Assembly (NCBI RefSeq): GCF_905220975.1
Contig: NZ_CAJNBK010000007.1
Coordinates: 124,001 to 188,000, forward strand
From: Paraburkholderia haematera
Lineage (GTDB): Bacteria > Pseudomonadota > Gammaproteobacteria > Burkholderiales > Burkholderiaceae
Reading direction: 5' to 3'
Length of the DNA stretch: 64,000 bases
The notes under the pieces were generated by a model. That model had not been told where the DNA came from. It ran no database searches and saw nothing but the letters and a program-made list of their open reading frames with translations. Every line of letters starts with the position of its first letter. The first letter of the stretch is position 1. Both the position numbers and the translations under genes were made by a program. Below are positions 1-9,557 of the stretch, one piece after another.

Positions 1-48
1 AGGGCTACCGCCTGCTTGAAAAAATAGCGGAGGTTTTTCGAATTACCT

Positions 49-281
49 TTCGGCGCGCGCAGCGCCGCCGGAAGTATGACGGCCTTGTCACCAGGGCTAA
101 ATGTGCGAGAGCACAGATTCCAGATGCGCCACTACCTCCTCCAAGCCAGGGGACCCGCTTATGAGCTGGCGGTGTGAGCCGCTTTCTTTTGCCTACTTTT
201 CTTTGCGGCAGGCAAAGAAAAGTAGGTGCCGCCCCGCACAGGGGCAACGCTAATAAACCAATAAGAATTCAAGGAAAGGCC
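49..281 (-). repeat. Dispersed intergenic repeat, copy A
   Basis: About 230 bp that recurs, diverged, at 1874-2115, 23539-23742 and 24040-24266. Its centre is a 15-bp perfect stem (192-206 with 212-226) around a 5-base loop, so it may also terminate transcription leaving the aldehyde dehydrogenase gene at 332. The strand given is arbitrary: copies A and D share one orientation, B and C the other. Open frames across it look like repeat-derived false ORFs rather than genes. The rest of 1-331 holds nothing else that I recognise. Confidence 0.8.
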
Positions 282-331
282 AAAGCTGTAAGCGCACAGA
301 CTAACCGCGCCGAGCAGGCAAAAAACCCACA

Positions 332-1813
332 TCAATAAGCAATACAAACAGACTTACTTTCAGTATAAGAATCAACAATAACCTTCCCATGTTCACGCCC
401 GATCCCGGACGCCTTAAACCCGCCGAACGGCATAGCAGGATCAACCATATTGTGCGTATTGACCCAAACAGTTCCCGCTTCAAGCCCATCAACCAACCGC
501 AGTGCCTTATCGAGCTGATTAGTCCAGACACTCGCGCCAAGACCATATTCCGACGCATTGGCCTGCGCCAGCACTTCATCGATATCGTCATAAGGCATAG
601 CCACAAGCACCGGCCCGAACACCTCCTCCCTGACAACAGAAAGCGGCTTGCATGCGCGATTGGCAATCACCGTCGGCCGAACAAAAAAACCATCCGCATC
701 AACGGCCGCATCGCGCGACAGAATCTCGCCACCTTCCAGCTTGCCGTGCGCAATCATGCCCATGACCTTGTCGCGGTGCCGCGCGGAGACCATGGGTCCC
801 ATCTGCGTCGCGGCATCGAAACCCGAACCCAATGTAATGCCGTCGGCGACCGCCGCAATGCCTTGCACGACTTCGTCATAGATCGATCGCGCAACGTACA
901 GGCGCGAACCCGCGGTGCAGACCTGCCCATGGTTGAAGAAAATCGCCCCTGCCGCGCCTTCAATCGCTTTCTTCGGATCGCAATCGTCCAGCACGATCAC
1001 AGGGCTTTTACCGCCCAGCTCCAGCGACGCCCGTTTCAGATCGTCAGCACACTGGCGGCCAATGATGCGGCCCACTTCGGTCGATCCCGTGAAAGTGACT
1101 TTGTTCACCAGAGGATGCTTGACCAACGCCGCGCCGGCTGTTTCGCCCCGGCCGGTCACGACGTTGAATACGCCAGGCGGGAAGCCTGCTTCGTGTGCCA
1201 GTTCGGCCAGACGGATCGCTGTTAAAGGGGTTTCTTCGGCCGGCTTCAGCACGACGGTGCATCCGCATGCGAGTGCCGGGGCGATTTTCCAGACCGCCAT
1301 CAGCAGCGGGAAATTCCACGGGACGATTGCAGCGACGACGCCCACCGGGACGCGTTTCGTCGATGCGTTGTAACGGGTGCCAGGCGGGAAGGGGATCGAC
1401 AGGTCAAAAGTCGTGCCCTCGATTTTGGTGGCCCAGCCGGCCATGTAGCGCAGCCATTGGACGCTGCCTGATACTTCCAGCATCTTTGAGAAGGCTATTA
1501 GTTTTCCCTGGTTTAGGGTTTCTAGTGTGGCTAGCTCGTCAGTGTGTTGTTCGATCAGGTCGGCTAGTTTTAGTAGCAGATGCTCCCGGCTGGCGGGCGG
1601 CATTCTGCGCCAGGTGGCTGAGTCGAAGGCCGCTTTTGAAGTTTGGACCGCGTGGTCGATGTCGGTTTCCGATGCGTCTGGGATTTGGGTTAGCTCTTGT
1701 CCTGTTGCTGGGTTGTAGATTGGGAAGGTTTTGCCTGCGGCGGCTGGGGTTTTTTCGCCGTTGATGAACATGGTGTGGGGGAGTTGGGGTGTTTGGCTAT
1801 TTTTTTCGGGCAT
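332..1813 (-). CDS. feaB: NAD-dependent aldehyde dehydrogenase, phenylacetaldehyde dehydrogenase-like
   Basis: 493 aa, the usual length of the ALDH superfamily. It would oxidise the aldehyde released by the amine oxidase encoded upstream (for example phenylacetaldehyde) to the acid in the cytoplasm. Visible motifs are the PWNFP oxyanion/cofactor segment near residue 165, the general-base Glu265 in LELGGKSP and the nucleophile Cys299 in GQVCTAG. I chose the ATG at 1813 because GGAG lies about 10 bases upstream and the family N-terminus (MFINGE, NPATG) follows; the longer open frame upstream is translated repeat B. It is the last gene of a leftward amine oxidase-membrane protein-ALDH cluster and lies between inverted repeat copies A and B. 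The exact aldehyde is inferred from context only. Confidence 0.88.
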   Translation of the reverse strand: MPEKNSQTPQLPHTMFINGEKTPAAAGKTFPIYNPATGQELTQIPDASETDIDHAVQTSKAAFDSATWRRMPPASREHLLLKLADLIEQHTDELATLETLNQGKLIAFSKMLEVSGSVQWLRYMAGWATKIEGTTFDLSIPFPPGTRYNASTKRVPVGVVAAIVPWNFPLLMAVWKIAPALACGCTVVLKPAEETPLTAIRLAELAHEAGFPPGVFNVVTGRGETAGAALVKHPLVNKVTFTGSTEVGRIIGRQCADDLKRASLELGGKSPVIVLDDCDPKKAIEGAAGAIFFNHGQVCTAGSRLYVARSIYDEVVQGIAAVADGITLGSGFDAATQMGPMVSARHRDKVMGMIAHGKLEGGEILSRDAAVDADGFFVRPTVIANRACKPLSVVREEVFGPVLVAMPYDDIDEVLAQANASEYGLGASVWTNQLDKALRLVDGLEAGTVWVNTHNMVDPAMPFGGFKASGIGREHGKVIVDSYTESKSVCIAY

Positions 1814-1873
1814 TTTGTGGCTTCTCCGGGGGGGATTGGTGGGGGTGTTTTTGTTGCTTGCTCTTGGGATGGT

Positions 1874-2115
1874 GGCCTTTCCTTGCTTTGTTAGTGGTTT
1901 ATTAGCGTTGCCCCTGTGCGGGGCGGCACCTACTTTTCTTTGCCTGCCGCAAAGAAAAGTAGGCAAAAGAAAGCGGCTCACACCGCAAGCTCTTAAGTGG
2001 GGCCCCCGCGCAGTTGCGGTAGCGGTGCATCTGGAATCCGTGCCCTCGCACATTCGGCGTGAGTGACAAGGCACTCATACTTCCCGGCTCGCACTTCGCG
2101 CTCGCCGGAAGGGGC
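1874..2115 (+). repeat. Dispersed intergenic repeat, copy B
   Basis: This is copy A in the opposite orientation, with the same 15-bp stem (1929-1943 with 1949-1963). It sits inside the amine-catabolism cluster between the membrane-protein gene and the aldehyde dehydrogenase gene, and it overlaps the 3' end of the former. About 40 C-terminal residues of that protein are therefore repeat-encoded. Confidence 0.8.
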
Positions 2116-3219
2116 TGGCCGGTGGGGGGGATGGGTTGGGTGCTCGAGAATTGCGCTCCTATCGAGCCAATTGGCTGCCAATGTGCCTGCGCATATTACG
2201 TTCGCTATCGCGCTTAGCACATACAGCACCATGAAGCCGTCGCCGAAAAAATAGGGTGTCATCGATAACGTTGCTCCCATTACCATCCCGATGTGGTGTG
2301 CCACGCCGGGGCAGCCGGCACTCATTGCGCTACGCGATTTGCCTCGCAGTTTCATCAGCGCCGGAATCGTCAGGCAGTCGAGAACCAAAAACATCTTTCC
2401 CGCATGGAGCGCTAGCGTCGGACCGTCTACGGCTGCGAGCGCTCCAATCAACACCGCCCGTAGCACGTACAGCACAATCAACGTCCGCTTGATGTTGCCG
2501 GACCGGTCAGCGATAAGCGCTACCGCGCAAACAGCACCCACCGAAAATACAATCTGCCACAGCGGTTGCACACCACTCACGCCGCAAATCGCATACAGCT
2601 GGAAACGCGCAAGACTGCCGCTCGATAAGCCCGCAAACCATGCGAGCAACATCGTCGAACCGGTCGTTTGCAAGGCACGGGTCGGTCGGTTCGCGTTTTT
2701 ATTCGCGTCCTTGCTTCGATCGAAATTGTCAGTGAGCAAGGCCGGCGCGCCTGACAGGCGCCACCCGCAAATCAGCAACACGCCTCCCACCAACATAACC
2801 AACCCAAATGTCGCGGTGCGATGTTCCAACCCGTTCATGTACGCCGGTACGGCGCCCATCGCGCTCATCGTGGCGATCAGCGTCGCAGCCGTAGCGAGCG
2901 TGCCGTGCCCTCGGGATATGCGCGACATCGACAGCGGCACGAGCGCCATCGTTGTCAATGCCAGCGCACTCATCCACAGCGCGTTAACGCGTTGACCCAA
3001 GCCGGCTTGCGTCACCAGCGTCGCGGCGCCGCTCATGAGTAGCACGCACGCTGCGCCAATCACGCTCGCAATGAGTCCGCGTGCCGCGCCATCCGCGCTC
3101 GTCATCAACATGCGTGCCGAGCCCGCAGCAATCCCGGGACGCACGGATGTCGCATCGGCGACGCGTGCAGCGGCGGGCCGTCCGGCGCGCGTCGTCGGAT
3201 CAGCGCTTGCAGCAGCCAT
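1993..3219 (-). CDS. Polytopic membrane protein, possible MFS-type transporter
   Basis: About 408 aa with roughly ten hydrophobic segments. I do not recognise a specific family; an MFS-like amine or aromatic-acid carrier is inferred from the neighbours only. The ATG at 3219 overlaps the amine oxidase stop codon by 20 bases, which suggests translational coupling; an upstream ATG at 3258 is also open. The first ~40 residues are Ala/Arg-rich and not membrane-like, and the last ~40 residues are encoded by repeat copy B. The natural C-terminus has therefore probably been replaced and the gene may be partly degraded. It lies between the amine oxidase and the aldehyde dehydrogenase in one leftward cluster. 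Confidence 0.55.
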   Translation of the reverse strand: MAAASADPTTRAGRPAAARVADATSVRPGIAAGSARMLMTSADGAARGLIASVIGAACVLLMSGAATLVTQAGLGQRVNALWMSALALTTMALVPLSMSRISRGHGTLATAATLIATMSAMGAVPAYMNGLEHRTATFGLVMLVGGVLLICGWRLSGAPALLTDNFDRSKDANKNANRPTRALQTTGSTMLLAWFAGLSSGSLARFQLYAICGVSGVQPLWQIVFSVGAVCAVALIADRSGNIKRTLIVLYVLRAVLIGALAAVDGPTLALHAGKMFLVLDCLTIPALMKLRGKSRSAMSAGCPGVAHHIGMVMGATLSMTPYFFGDGFMVLYVLSAIANVICAGTLAANWLDRSAILEHPTHPPHRPAPSGEREVRAGKYECLVTHAECARARIPDAPLPQLRGGPT

Positions 3220-5185
3220 GATCCGTGGTCTTGCCGTCTTCAACGCTGTTCTGGTCACGCTCGGACGGTAAGTCCATCGTCGGGTTGGCCGAGAAGAAGT
3301 TGTTCGGCTTGAGCATGAAGCCGGCGTACTCCACCGGCATCACGGGGAAGTCCTCGGGTTTGCACACGTGCGTGTGACCGAAGCTATGCCACAAGACAAT
3401 GTCTTCATTCTCAATGTTGCGGTTTGCCTCGATGTAACGCGGCAAGCCGTCACCACCCGCGTGCTGGTTCGGATAGTCGCCGCTCGCGTAACGCTCGGAC
3501 GGATCGAATGGCGTGACCCACACGTGACGCGTAGCAAAGCCGCCGCGTTGCCGGACCTTCGAGCGCTCGTCGGCCAGCATCAGCGGAGAGTCGTTCACGA
3601 TCAGCTTGTAGCCAGGATTCGCACCCACGGCGTTTTTCACGTTCGGGTTGGTCACCTTCCAGTAACGTCCCGTGCCGCCGTTCGCCATGCGCGCGGCTTC
3701 GCTCTCGGTCCTGAACACGCGCTTCGTGGTGTCGAAGACGTTGCCATACGGATTCGCTTCGCCCATCGGGCGCGGCACGAACTCATGTTCGGTCACGGTG
3801 TTGCGTTCACCGTCCACCATCATGTGCATCCGTGCATTGAAGAAGTGCTGGTGGGTCGGGCCGCCCAGGTGCTCCGTGATCATGCCGCCCCACGGATACG
3901 TGTCGCCGTCTGCCACAGCCGACGTTTGGACGATGCCGGTCAGCTTGCATTCGAGTTGAATCGTGCCGTCCTGATACAGGTACCAGTAGAAACCGTAGTC
4001 GTAGTTGCCGACCGTCGCGAAGAAGGAGATCACAAGGCGTCGCGAGCGGCGCATTTCGAAAACGCCAGTGCGAAACTCATAGTGCTTCCACAAGGTGCCG
4101 TAGTCCTCTTCGTGCATGCACACGGCGTTCTTCATCAGAAACGCATTGCCGAAATCGTCTGCGGACGGAATGTCGAAATACCGGATCGTGCCGAGGCAAT
4201 CGCAACCGAGTTCAAGTTGATTCGCCAGCTTGCCAAGGCCGTATTCGCCAGCATCGAACGCGCTTTTCCAGTAGTGATTCGTGCTCGGGTCGGAGTAGGG
4301 TACGCACATTTCCGTCACGCTCGCACGGTAGATGACCGGCCGCGCACTCTTGCCGTCGTCCCATGACAGTTGATGCAATACCAGCCCCTCGCGCGGCGTA
4401 AAGCCGACCCGGAAGTTCCAGTTCTGCCAGCTCACGTGCCAGCCGTCGATCTCGAAGCTCGGGCCCTCGGGTTGGCTGATCGACAGCGGTTTGAGTGTGC
4501 TGCGCGGCTCGCCGAGACTCGGGGTGTCGTAGTTGTGCTTCGCGCGCGGAATCGGAATGATGCGGCCGTCATCCACCAGTTCAATCACTTTCTTCTCGAG
4601 CAGATCGACCACCGCCACCACGCCCTCGATCGGGTGCGCGTAACCGTTGTCGGTCACGTTCTCGCGGTAGTAACTCACGCAACGCACGAGGCGCCGGCCA
4701 TTCTCGTTTTCGCGGTCGAAACAGCCGGCGGAAAACGGATCGACCTGGACGCGCTCCAGATCCTTTTCCGTGATGCCACGCTTCATGACCGCAACGCGCC
4801 ATGCGTGGTCGTTCTTGACGATCTGCTCGGCGTTCATGAAGTCTTCGATCATGATCGGCGGCTGACCGTAAGGCTCCTGATCGAACGGCAACACGTTGCG
4901 CGAGGCGACTCTTTTCTCTCTCAGGTCCACGTTATATTCAATGGTCGTCCCATTCGTGCGGTCGATCGCCAGAACGAACGCTACGCGAGAAAAATAGTCG
5001 CCGGTCTTGAATGCGACCACGTCGGCCTTCGGCGGCTCACGCAATTCGACCATCGGAAACCGGACATGCACGTCGAGTTTTTCGGCGGCCTTCACGAGAT
5101 CGCAAGCAAGCTGCATTTCGTTTGAACTCAGCGGATCGAGCGGATGAACGGGGGCGTGAGCGGCTTTCGTGGCATTCGTGTTCAT
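3200..5185 (-). CDS. tynA: Copper-containing primary-amine oxidase (topaquinone enzyme)
   Basis: 661 aa. It oxidises a primary amine such as phenethylamine, tyramine or histamine to the aldehyde, releasing ammonia and hydrogen peroxide. The topaquinone-forming tyrosine is Tyr395 in the NYD motif (394-396), the catalytic base is Asp311 in AFDAGEYG, and copper ligands are His445 and His447 plus a C-terminal His in HSFGHTH. The length and the lack of a signal peptide match the compact Arthrobacter-type enzyme, not periplasmic E. coli TynA (over 700 aa with an extra N-terminal domain). The ATG at 5185 is chosen because family-like sequence starts there; the longer open frame upstream covers the promoter. 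It is divergent from an AraC regulator and first in a cluster with feaB. Confidence 0.93.
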   Translation of the reverse strand: MNTNATKAAHAPVHPLDPLSSNEMQLACDLVKAAEKLDVHVRFPMVELREPPKADVVAFKTGDYFSRVAFVLAIDRTNGTTIEYNVDLREKRVASRNVLPFDQEPYGQPPIMIEDFMNAEQIVKNDHAWRVAVMKRGITEKDLERVQVDPFSAGCFDRENENGRRLVRCVSYYRENVTDNGYAHPIEGVVAVVDLLEKKVIELVDDGRIIPIPRAKHNYDTPSLGEPRSTLKPLSISQPEGPSFEIDGWHVSWQNWNFRVGFTPREGLVLHQLSWDDGKSARPVIYRASVTEMCVPYSDPSTNHYWKSAFDAGEYGLGKLANQLELGCDCLGTIRYFDIPSADDFGNAFLMKNAVCMHEEDYGTLWKHYEFRTGVFEMRRSRRLVISFFATVGNYDYGFYWYLYQDGTIQLECKLTGIVQTSAVADGDTYPWGGMITEHLGGPTHQHFFNARMHMMVDGERNTVTEHEFVPRPMGEANPYGNVFDTTKRVFRTESEAARMANGGTGRYWKVTNPNVKNAVGANPGYKLIVNDSPLMLADERSKVRQRGGFATRHVWVTPFDPSERYASGDYPNQHAGGDGLPRYIEANRNIENEDIVLWHSFGHTHVCKPEDFPVMPVEYAGFMLKPNNFFSANPTMDLPSERDQNSVEDGKTTDHGCCKR

Positions 5186-5385
5186 AAGGTTCCCGTAAGG
5201 AGTGTGCTGGACCGGACCACGTTCCCGCGCGGCTGGAGGAAACGCGGCGAACGCTGAGTCGATGGCAAATCGTAGGAACCCAATAATATTTTCGCGCTTG
5301 CTTATCGCGCCAAATGAACGATAAAGTGCGCCATGAGAAGTGACACGGCAGCACATCAGCGAAGACTCGGGAGGAGACGGTCGGC
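5186..5385. promoter_or_regulatory. Divergent promoter region, amine oxidase / AraC regulator
   Basis: About 200 bp between two divergent starts. It is locally AT-richer near 5280-5335, as expected for back-to-back promoters. By its position the AraC protein should bind here, but I could not find a convincing repeated operator. Confidence 0.45.
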
Positions 5386-6384
5386 ATGAAAAAAGTCACG
5401 CTCAACGGCAGTTTCCCAATGATCCGCGCTGCGGTGATGGGACCGGTTGTGCGCGCACTCGACGCATCAGGCGCCGAGTGCGACGCGCTGCTCGAAGCGT
5501 TCGGCATGAGCCGCAAGCTCCTGTCAAATCCGTATGAAATCCTGCCGCTCACGCGTTACGTAGCGGCATTCGAGCGCGCAGCCGAAGTACTCGGCGAACC
5601 GTTGCTCGGTTTGCGTCTCGGCAGCGAATTGCAGGTGACGGAGCTCGGGCCGGCGGGTCTCGTGTTTCTATCGTCGCCGACCTTGAATGCGGCAGTGCGC
5701 AAGTTCTCGCTCGCGCTAGCGTCGTGGCAGAACACCACGACCTGCGAGCTGCTGCGCGATGGTGAATGGCCGGTATGGACCTATCAGATCGCCAATCCGC
5801 AGATCTGGCCGCGCAGGCAGGACGCGGAATACAGCCTCTCGACGATGTGCCATATGATCCGGGCCGTGCGTGGCTCAGCGTGGAATCCGGCCGAAGTCCA
5901 TTTCGAACATGCCGCGCCCACTGACCTCAAACCGTATGCACGCATTTTCCGCGTACCAGTGCGCTTTCAGCAGCCTTTCAATGGCGTGATCCTGCGTCCA
6001 TCGGATCTCGATGCGCCGCTCAAAAGCGCCGACACGCAAATGGCGCGCATGATGGAGCGCCATGCCACCGATCTGATTGCGCGCGATGCAGTGCCCCACA
6101 GCATCGCCGACCAGGTGCGCGATCTGGTGACGCGGCGGCTCGCGCACGAAAAGCTGATCGTTGCCGACATCGCGAAAGATCTCGGTCTCTCGCATCGCTC
6201 GTTGCAACGGCATCTGGCCGAGGCGGGGACCTCCGTGCGGCAGATCGTGCGCGAAGAGCGGCAGCGTAGTGTGGAAGGACTGCTGGAACGCGACGGGCTC
6301 ACCAATGCGGCGATCGCTCGCGCCGTGGGCTATGCCGACGCAACCGTGCTGTGGCGCGCCACGCGCAACTGGAAAAAACAATAA
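5386..6384 (+). CDS. AraC-family transcriptional regulator (OruR-like N-terminal domain)
   Basis: 332 aa. The N-terminal ~200 residues look like the AraC-type arabinose-binding-like domain of OruR/ArgR-type regulators (LTRYVAAFERAAEVLGEPLLGLRLG). The C-terminal ~100 residues are the AraC double helix-turn-helix (VADIAKDLGLSHRSLQRHLAEAG; AIARAVGYAD). GGAGGAG at about 5370 is a strong ribosome site for the ATG at 5386. Its divergence from the amine oxidase operon suggests that it activates it, the role FeaR plays in E. coli, although this protein is of a different subfamily. The extreme C-terminus (ATVLWRATRNWKKQ) departs from the usual F-R-AFKRW consensus. Confidence 0.85.
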   Translation: MKKVTLNGSFPMIRAAVMGPVVRALDASGAECDALLEAFGMSRKLLSNPYEILPLTRYVAAFERAAEVLGEPLLGLRLGSELQVTELGPAGLVFLSSPTLNAAVRKFSLALASWQNTTTCELLRDGEWPVWTYQIANPQIWPRRQDAEYSLSTMCHMIRAVRGSAWNPAEVHFEHAAPTDLKPYARIFRVPVRFQQPFNGVILRPSDLDAPLKSADTQMARMMERHATDLIARDAVPHSIADQVRDLVTRRLAHEKLIVADIAKDLGLSHRSLQRHLAEAGTSVRQIVREERQRSVEGLLERDGLTNAAIARAVGYADATVLWRATRNWKKQ

Positions 6385-6673
6385 AAGGTAGTGGCGCCGC
6401 ATGTGCTTTCATTCTGAAAGCACATGAAGGCGCAATCTTCACACGAAAAAACTTCCGTTTCCTAACTATTCGCTGCGAACCGCAGTGCCTGAGACGCTCG
6501 CGAGCATTGGCGCAATTTATCGAAAATTTGGCGCAGTTCGCGAAGTCGCTTTATTTTTTAGCTACCTACCATGCGCTCACACCGAAACATCGAACGTCGG
6601 TCAACCGAGCGCCTGGACCAGTATTTCCAGGGTTTAGGCGAGTTCCAGACTAGCCAACAAAATAGAGGCAGCG

Positions 6674-8125
6674 ATGAATGAACCCTACTCTCCGACCCGT
6701 CTGGTCGACGCGGAGAATCCCGTGGAACTGAAGGGCAATACGCTGGGCCTGTGGCAGATCGTGTTTCTCGTGATTTCCGCGGCAGCGCCGCTTACCGGCA
6801 TGCTCGGCGCGGTGCCGCCCGCGATCAGCCTGGGCAATGGCGCCGGCATTCCGGGCGCGTTCGTGATTGCCGGCATTGTGTTGCTGATTTTCAGCGTCGG
6901 CTTCGCGTCGATGAGCCGCCACGTGGTGCGCGCCGGCGCGTTTTACGCATACATCACCGCCGGACTCGGACGGCCGTTGGGCATGGCCGGCGCACTCGTC
7001 GCGCTGATGTCGTACACGTTCATCCAGATCGCGCTGTACGGGCTGTTTGGATTTTTCTGCACGGTGATTCTTGCGCCACTACTGCATACCGCGATACCCT
7101 GGTACGGCTATTCGCTCATCTGCGTAGCGGTGGTGCAATTCACCGGCATTCGCGGTATCGATCTGAATAGCCGGCTGCTCGGCGTGCTGATGTGTCTGGA
7201 ACTGGGCATTCTGCTGCTGCTCGCGATTGCGATCGTCGTGCATGGCGGTGGCCCGAACGGGCTCACGCTCGCGCCGCTCACGCCGGAGCATGTGTTCAGC
7301 GGCCACCTCGGCATTGCGGTGATGTTCGCCTTCGCCTCGTTTATCGGTTTCGAAGCGACGGCGATCTACGGCAAGGAATGCCGGGACCCGAAGGTGACCG
7401 TGCCACGCGCGACGTATGTGTCGGTCATGCTGATTCTCGTGTTCTTCGCTTTCGTCACGTGGACGATTGTCTGCGCGTACGGACTGAACGACGTGGTCGC
7501 GGTCGCGACGAAGCAGCCGGGTGACTTCTGGTTCATTCAATCCGGCAAGTACCTGGGCGGTGCGGTGACGACGGTGATGAGCTTCCTGTTGCTCAGCAGT
7601 ATCTTCGCGAGTCTGTTGTCGTTTCATAACACGCTGGTGCGCTATATCCACGCGTTGAGCATGGAGGGCATCCTGCCGGAAGCGCTTAACCGGGTGCACG
7701 AAAAATACCGTTCGCCGTATGTGGCAAGCTATCTGCAAACGCTCTCGGTGTGCGTTCTGCTCGGGTTCTTCATCGCGGCGGGCAGCGATGCGTTCAACAT
7801 CGTGTTCAGTTGGAGTTCGGCGCTCGGCACGATCGGTATTGTGATGTTGCAAGCGGTGACGAGTTTTTCCGTTATCGCGTTCTTCCGCAAGACGCGTAAG
7901 GACACGCGCGTGTGGCACTCGTTTGTTGCGCCCCTCCTGGGCGGCATCGGCCTGCTGTATATCGGCGTGATTCTGGTGCGCAATCTCGATGCGCTCAGCG
8001 GGTCCGATAGCCCGATCGTCAAGTCTTTCCCCTGGATCGTATTCGCGGTGGCGCTCGCCGGCGTCGTGATCGGTCTCATCTTGCGTAAGAAGCGACCAGA
8101 TATCTACGCGCGCTTCGGGCAGTAA
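6674..8125 (+). CDS. APC-superfamily amino acid/amine permease
   Basis: 483 aa, about 12 transmembrane segments, inner membrane. The N-terminus (LGLWQIVFLVISAAAPLTGMLG) carries the unwound helix-1 substrate segment typical of APC transporters, and FIGFEATAIYGKE is the conserved helix-6 region. GAGG lies about 6 bases before the ATG. It follows the AraC regulator and precedes a porin, so uptake of an amine or amino acid feeding the neighbouring oxidase is likely. The substrate cannot be read from the sequence. Confidence 0.85.
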   Translation: MNEPYSPTRLVDAENPVELKGNTLGLWQIVFLVISAAAPLTGMLGAVPPAISLGNGAGIPGAFVIAGIVLLIFSVGFASMSRHVVRAGAFYAYITAGLGRPLGMAGALVALMSYTFIQIALYGLFGFFCTVILAPLLHTAIPWYGYSLICVAVVQFTGIRGIDLNSRLLGVLMCLELGILLLLAIAIVVHGGGPNGLTLAPLTPEHVFSGHLGIAVMFAFASFIGFEATAIYGKECRDPKVTVPRATYVSVMLILVFFAFVTWTIVCAYGLNDVVAVATKQPGDFWFIQSGKYLGGAVTTVMSFLLLSSIFASLLSFHNTLVRYIHALSMEGILPEALNRVHEKYRSPYVASYLQTLSVCVLLGFFIAAGSDAFNIVFSWSSALGTIGIVMLQAVTSFSVIAFFRKTRKDTRVWHSFVAPLLGGIGLLYIGVILVRNLDALSGSDSPIVKSFPWIVFAVALAGVVIGLILRKKRPDIYARFGQ

Positions 8126-8260
8126 TCGAACAGCGCGCAAGACACTCAGCGCGCGCCAGCTCGCCACGTTCTAACGATCGACTGTTGCCGTTCATTCCCG
8201 AACGGTAGCGGAGTGCTGTCGTTCGTCCGCTGATTTCACCACTCAACTTTCGGCAAAACT

Positions 8261-9475
8261 ATGGCAGACACATTCGTCAAGCGCTCGGCGCTTGCGCTGG
8301 CCGCGTGCGGCCTTACGATGGGCGCGCATGCGCAATCTTCGGTGACGCTCTATGGCACGGTCGACGCCGGTGTCGTCTACACGACCAACCAGCAAACGAC
8401 GCTCGCCGACGGCAGCACCAACGGCCACGCGAATTATCAACTGGCGGGCGGCAATCTGGTGCCGTCGCGTTGGGGTTTGACGGGCGCTGAAGATATTGGC
8501 GGCGGCACTACGGTGAACTTCACGTTGGAGAACAGCTTTCTGATCGGCAACGGCGCGATGTTGCAATCGAACACGCTGTTCAACCGCAACGCATGGGTCG
8601 GTTTGAACAACGGCACGTACGGCGCGCTGACATTCGGCCGTCAATACGATCCGTTCTCCGACTACATGGGCGCGTATGCGTCGAGCAATAACTGGGCAAC
8701 GCTGTATGGCTCGCATTTCGGCGACGTCGACAACCTCAACGAAGCGTTCAACTTTAACAACTCGATCAAGTACATCAGCCGGAGTTTCGGTGGGTTGACT
8801 GTCGGCGGATTGTTCAGCCTCGGCGGTGTGGCGGGGAATTTCTCGCAGAACAAGGGCTGGGCGCTGGCGGCGAATTACGCGCAGGGTTCGTTGTCGTTGA
8901 GCGCTGGGTATCTTGAGCTGAACCAGCCGTTGCAGGCGGCCTTAGGCGGTACAACCGGGTATATCGGCGATTTCAGTTGCGCGAATGCCGACGCGTCGTA
9001 TTGTCTGCTGCAGCAGGCGAGCAAGGTGAGAATATTCGGAGCAGGGGGCTCGTATGCATTCGGTAAGGCGGGCGTGGCAGTGACCTATACGCACACGCGT
9101 CTGTCGCAGAGCCAGTATTTCGCGAATGCCGCGAGACCTGCGGGGGCGGATATCTCTTTCGATATTGCCGAGTTGAATACGACCTACATGCTCGCGCCGG
9201 ATTTGCAGCTTGGTCTGGCCTATATTTTCAACGATGCCAAACCGAGCAGCAGCGCGTCGACCCGTGTGCACCAGATCAACCTTGGCGCGGTGTATAGCCT
9301 GTCGAAACGGACGGCGGTTTATGCGGTGGCGATCGGACAGAAATCGTCCGGTGCCGGGCTGGGGATCAATCCGTCGACGGGGCAGACGGAGAATCTGGCG
9401 CAGATTCCGAATATCGTCAATTCGGACACGGATAAACAACTCTCCGTGATCGTGGGTTTGCGGCACAATTTTTAA
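8261..9475 (+). CDS. Outer-membrane porin, Burkholderia trimeric type
   Basis: 404 aa. A Sec signal peptide (about residues 1-24, ending AHA) is followed by the family hallmark SSVTLYGTVDAGV, alternating beta-strand sequence, and a C-terminal strand ending in Phe (VGLRHNF), the BAM recognition signal. It forms a general diffusion pore. It stands 135 bp downstream of the APC permease in the same direction and may give the outer-membrane step for the same substrate. It shares only family-level similarity with the second porin at 26950-28068. Confidence 0.9.
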   Translation: MADTFVKRSALALAACGLTMGAHAQSSVTLYGTVDAGVVYTTNQQTTLADGSTNGHANYQLAGGNLVPSRWGLTGAEDIGGGTTVNFTLENSFLIGNGAMLQSNTLFNRNAWVGLNNGTYGALTFGRQYDPFSDYMGAYASSNNWATLYGSHFGDVDNLNEAFNFNNSIKYISRSFGGLTVGGLFSLGGVAGNFSQNKGWALAANYAQGSLSLSAGYLELNQPLQAALGGTTGYIGDFSCANADASYCLLQQASKVRIFGAGGSYAFGKAGVAVTYTHTRLSQSQYFANAARPAGADISFDIAELNTTYMLAPDLQLGLAYIFNDAKPSSSASTRVHQINLGAVYSLSKRTAVYAVAIGQKSSGAGLGINPSTGQTENLAQIPNIVNSDTDKQLSVIVGLRHNF

Positions 9476-9557
9476 TCTGCCGGTGCGGCGCTGGCAAACA
9501 GATTAACGGAGCCAACGCCGCATCCCGACTCACGCAACGTGCCACGCGGTGAAAAAA

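Noticed and set aside
5..247. Open frame translating the dispersed repeat (also at about 1731-2066, 23580-23861 and 23863-24078)
   Set aside because: The same peptide strings recur in every copy, in whichever frame stays open, and the DNA shows hairpin conservation rather than codon conservation. They are false ORFs.
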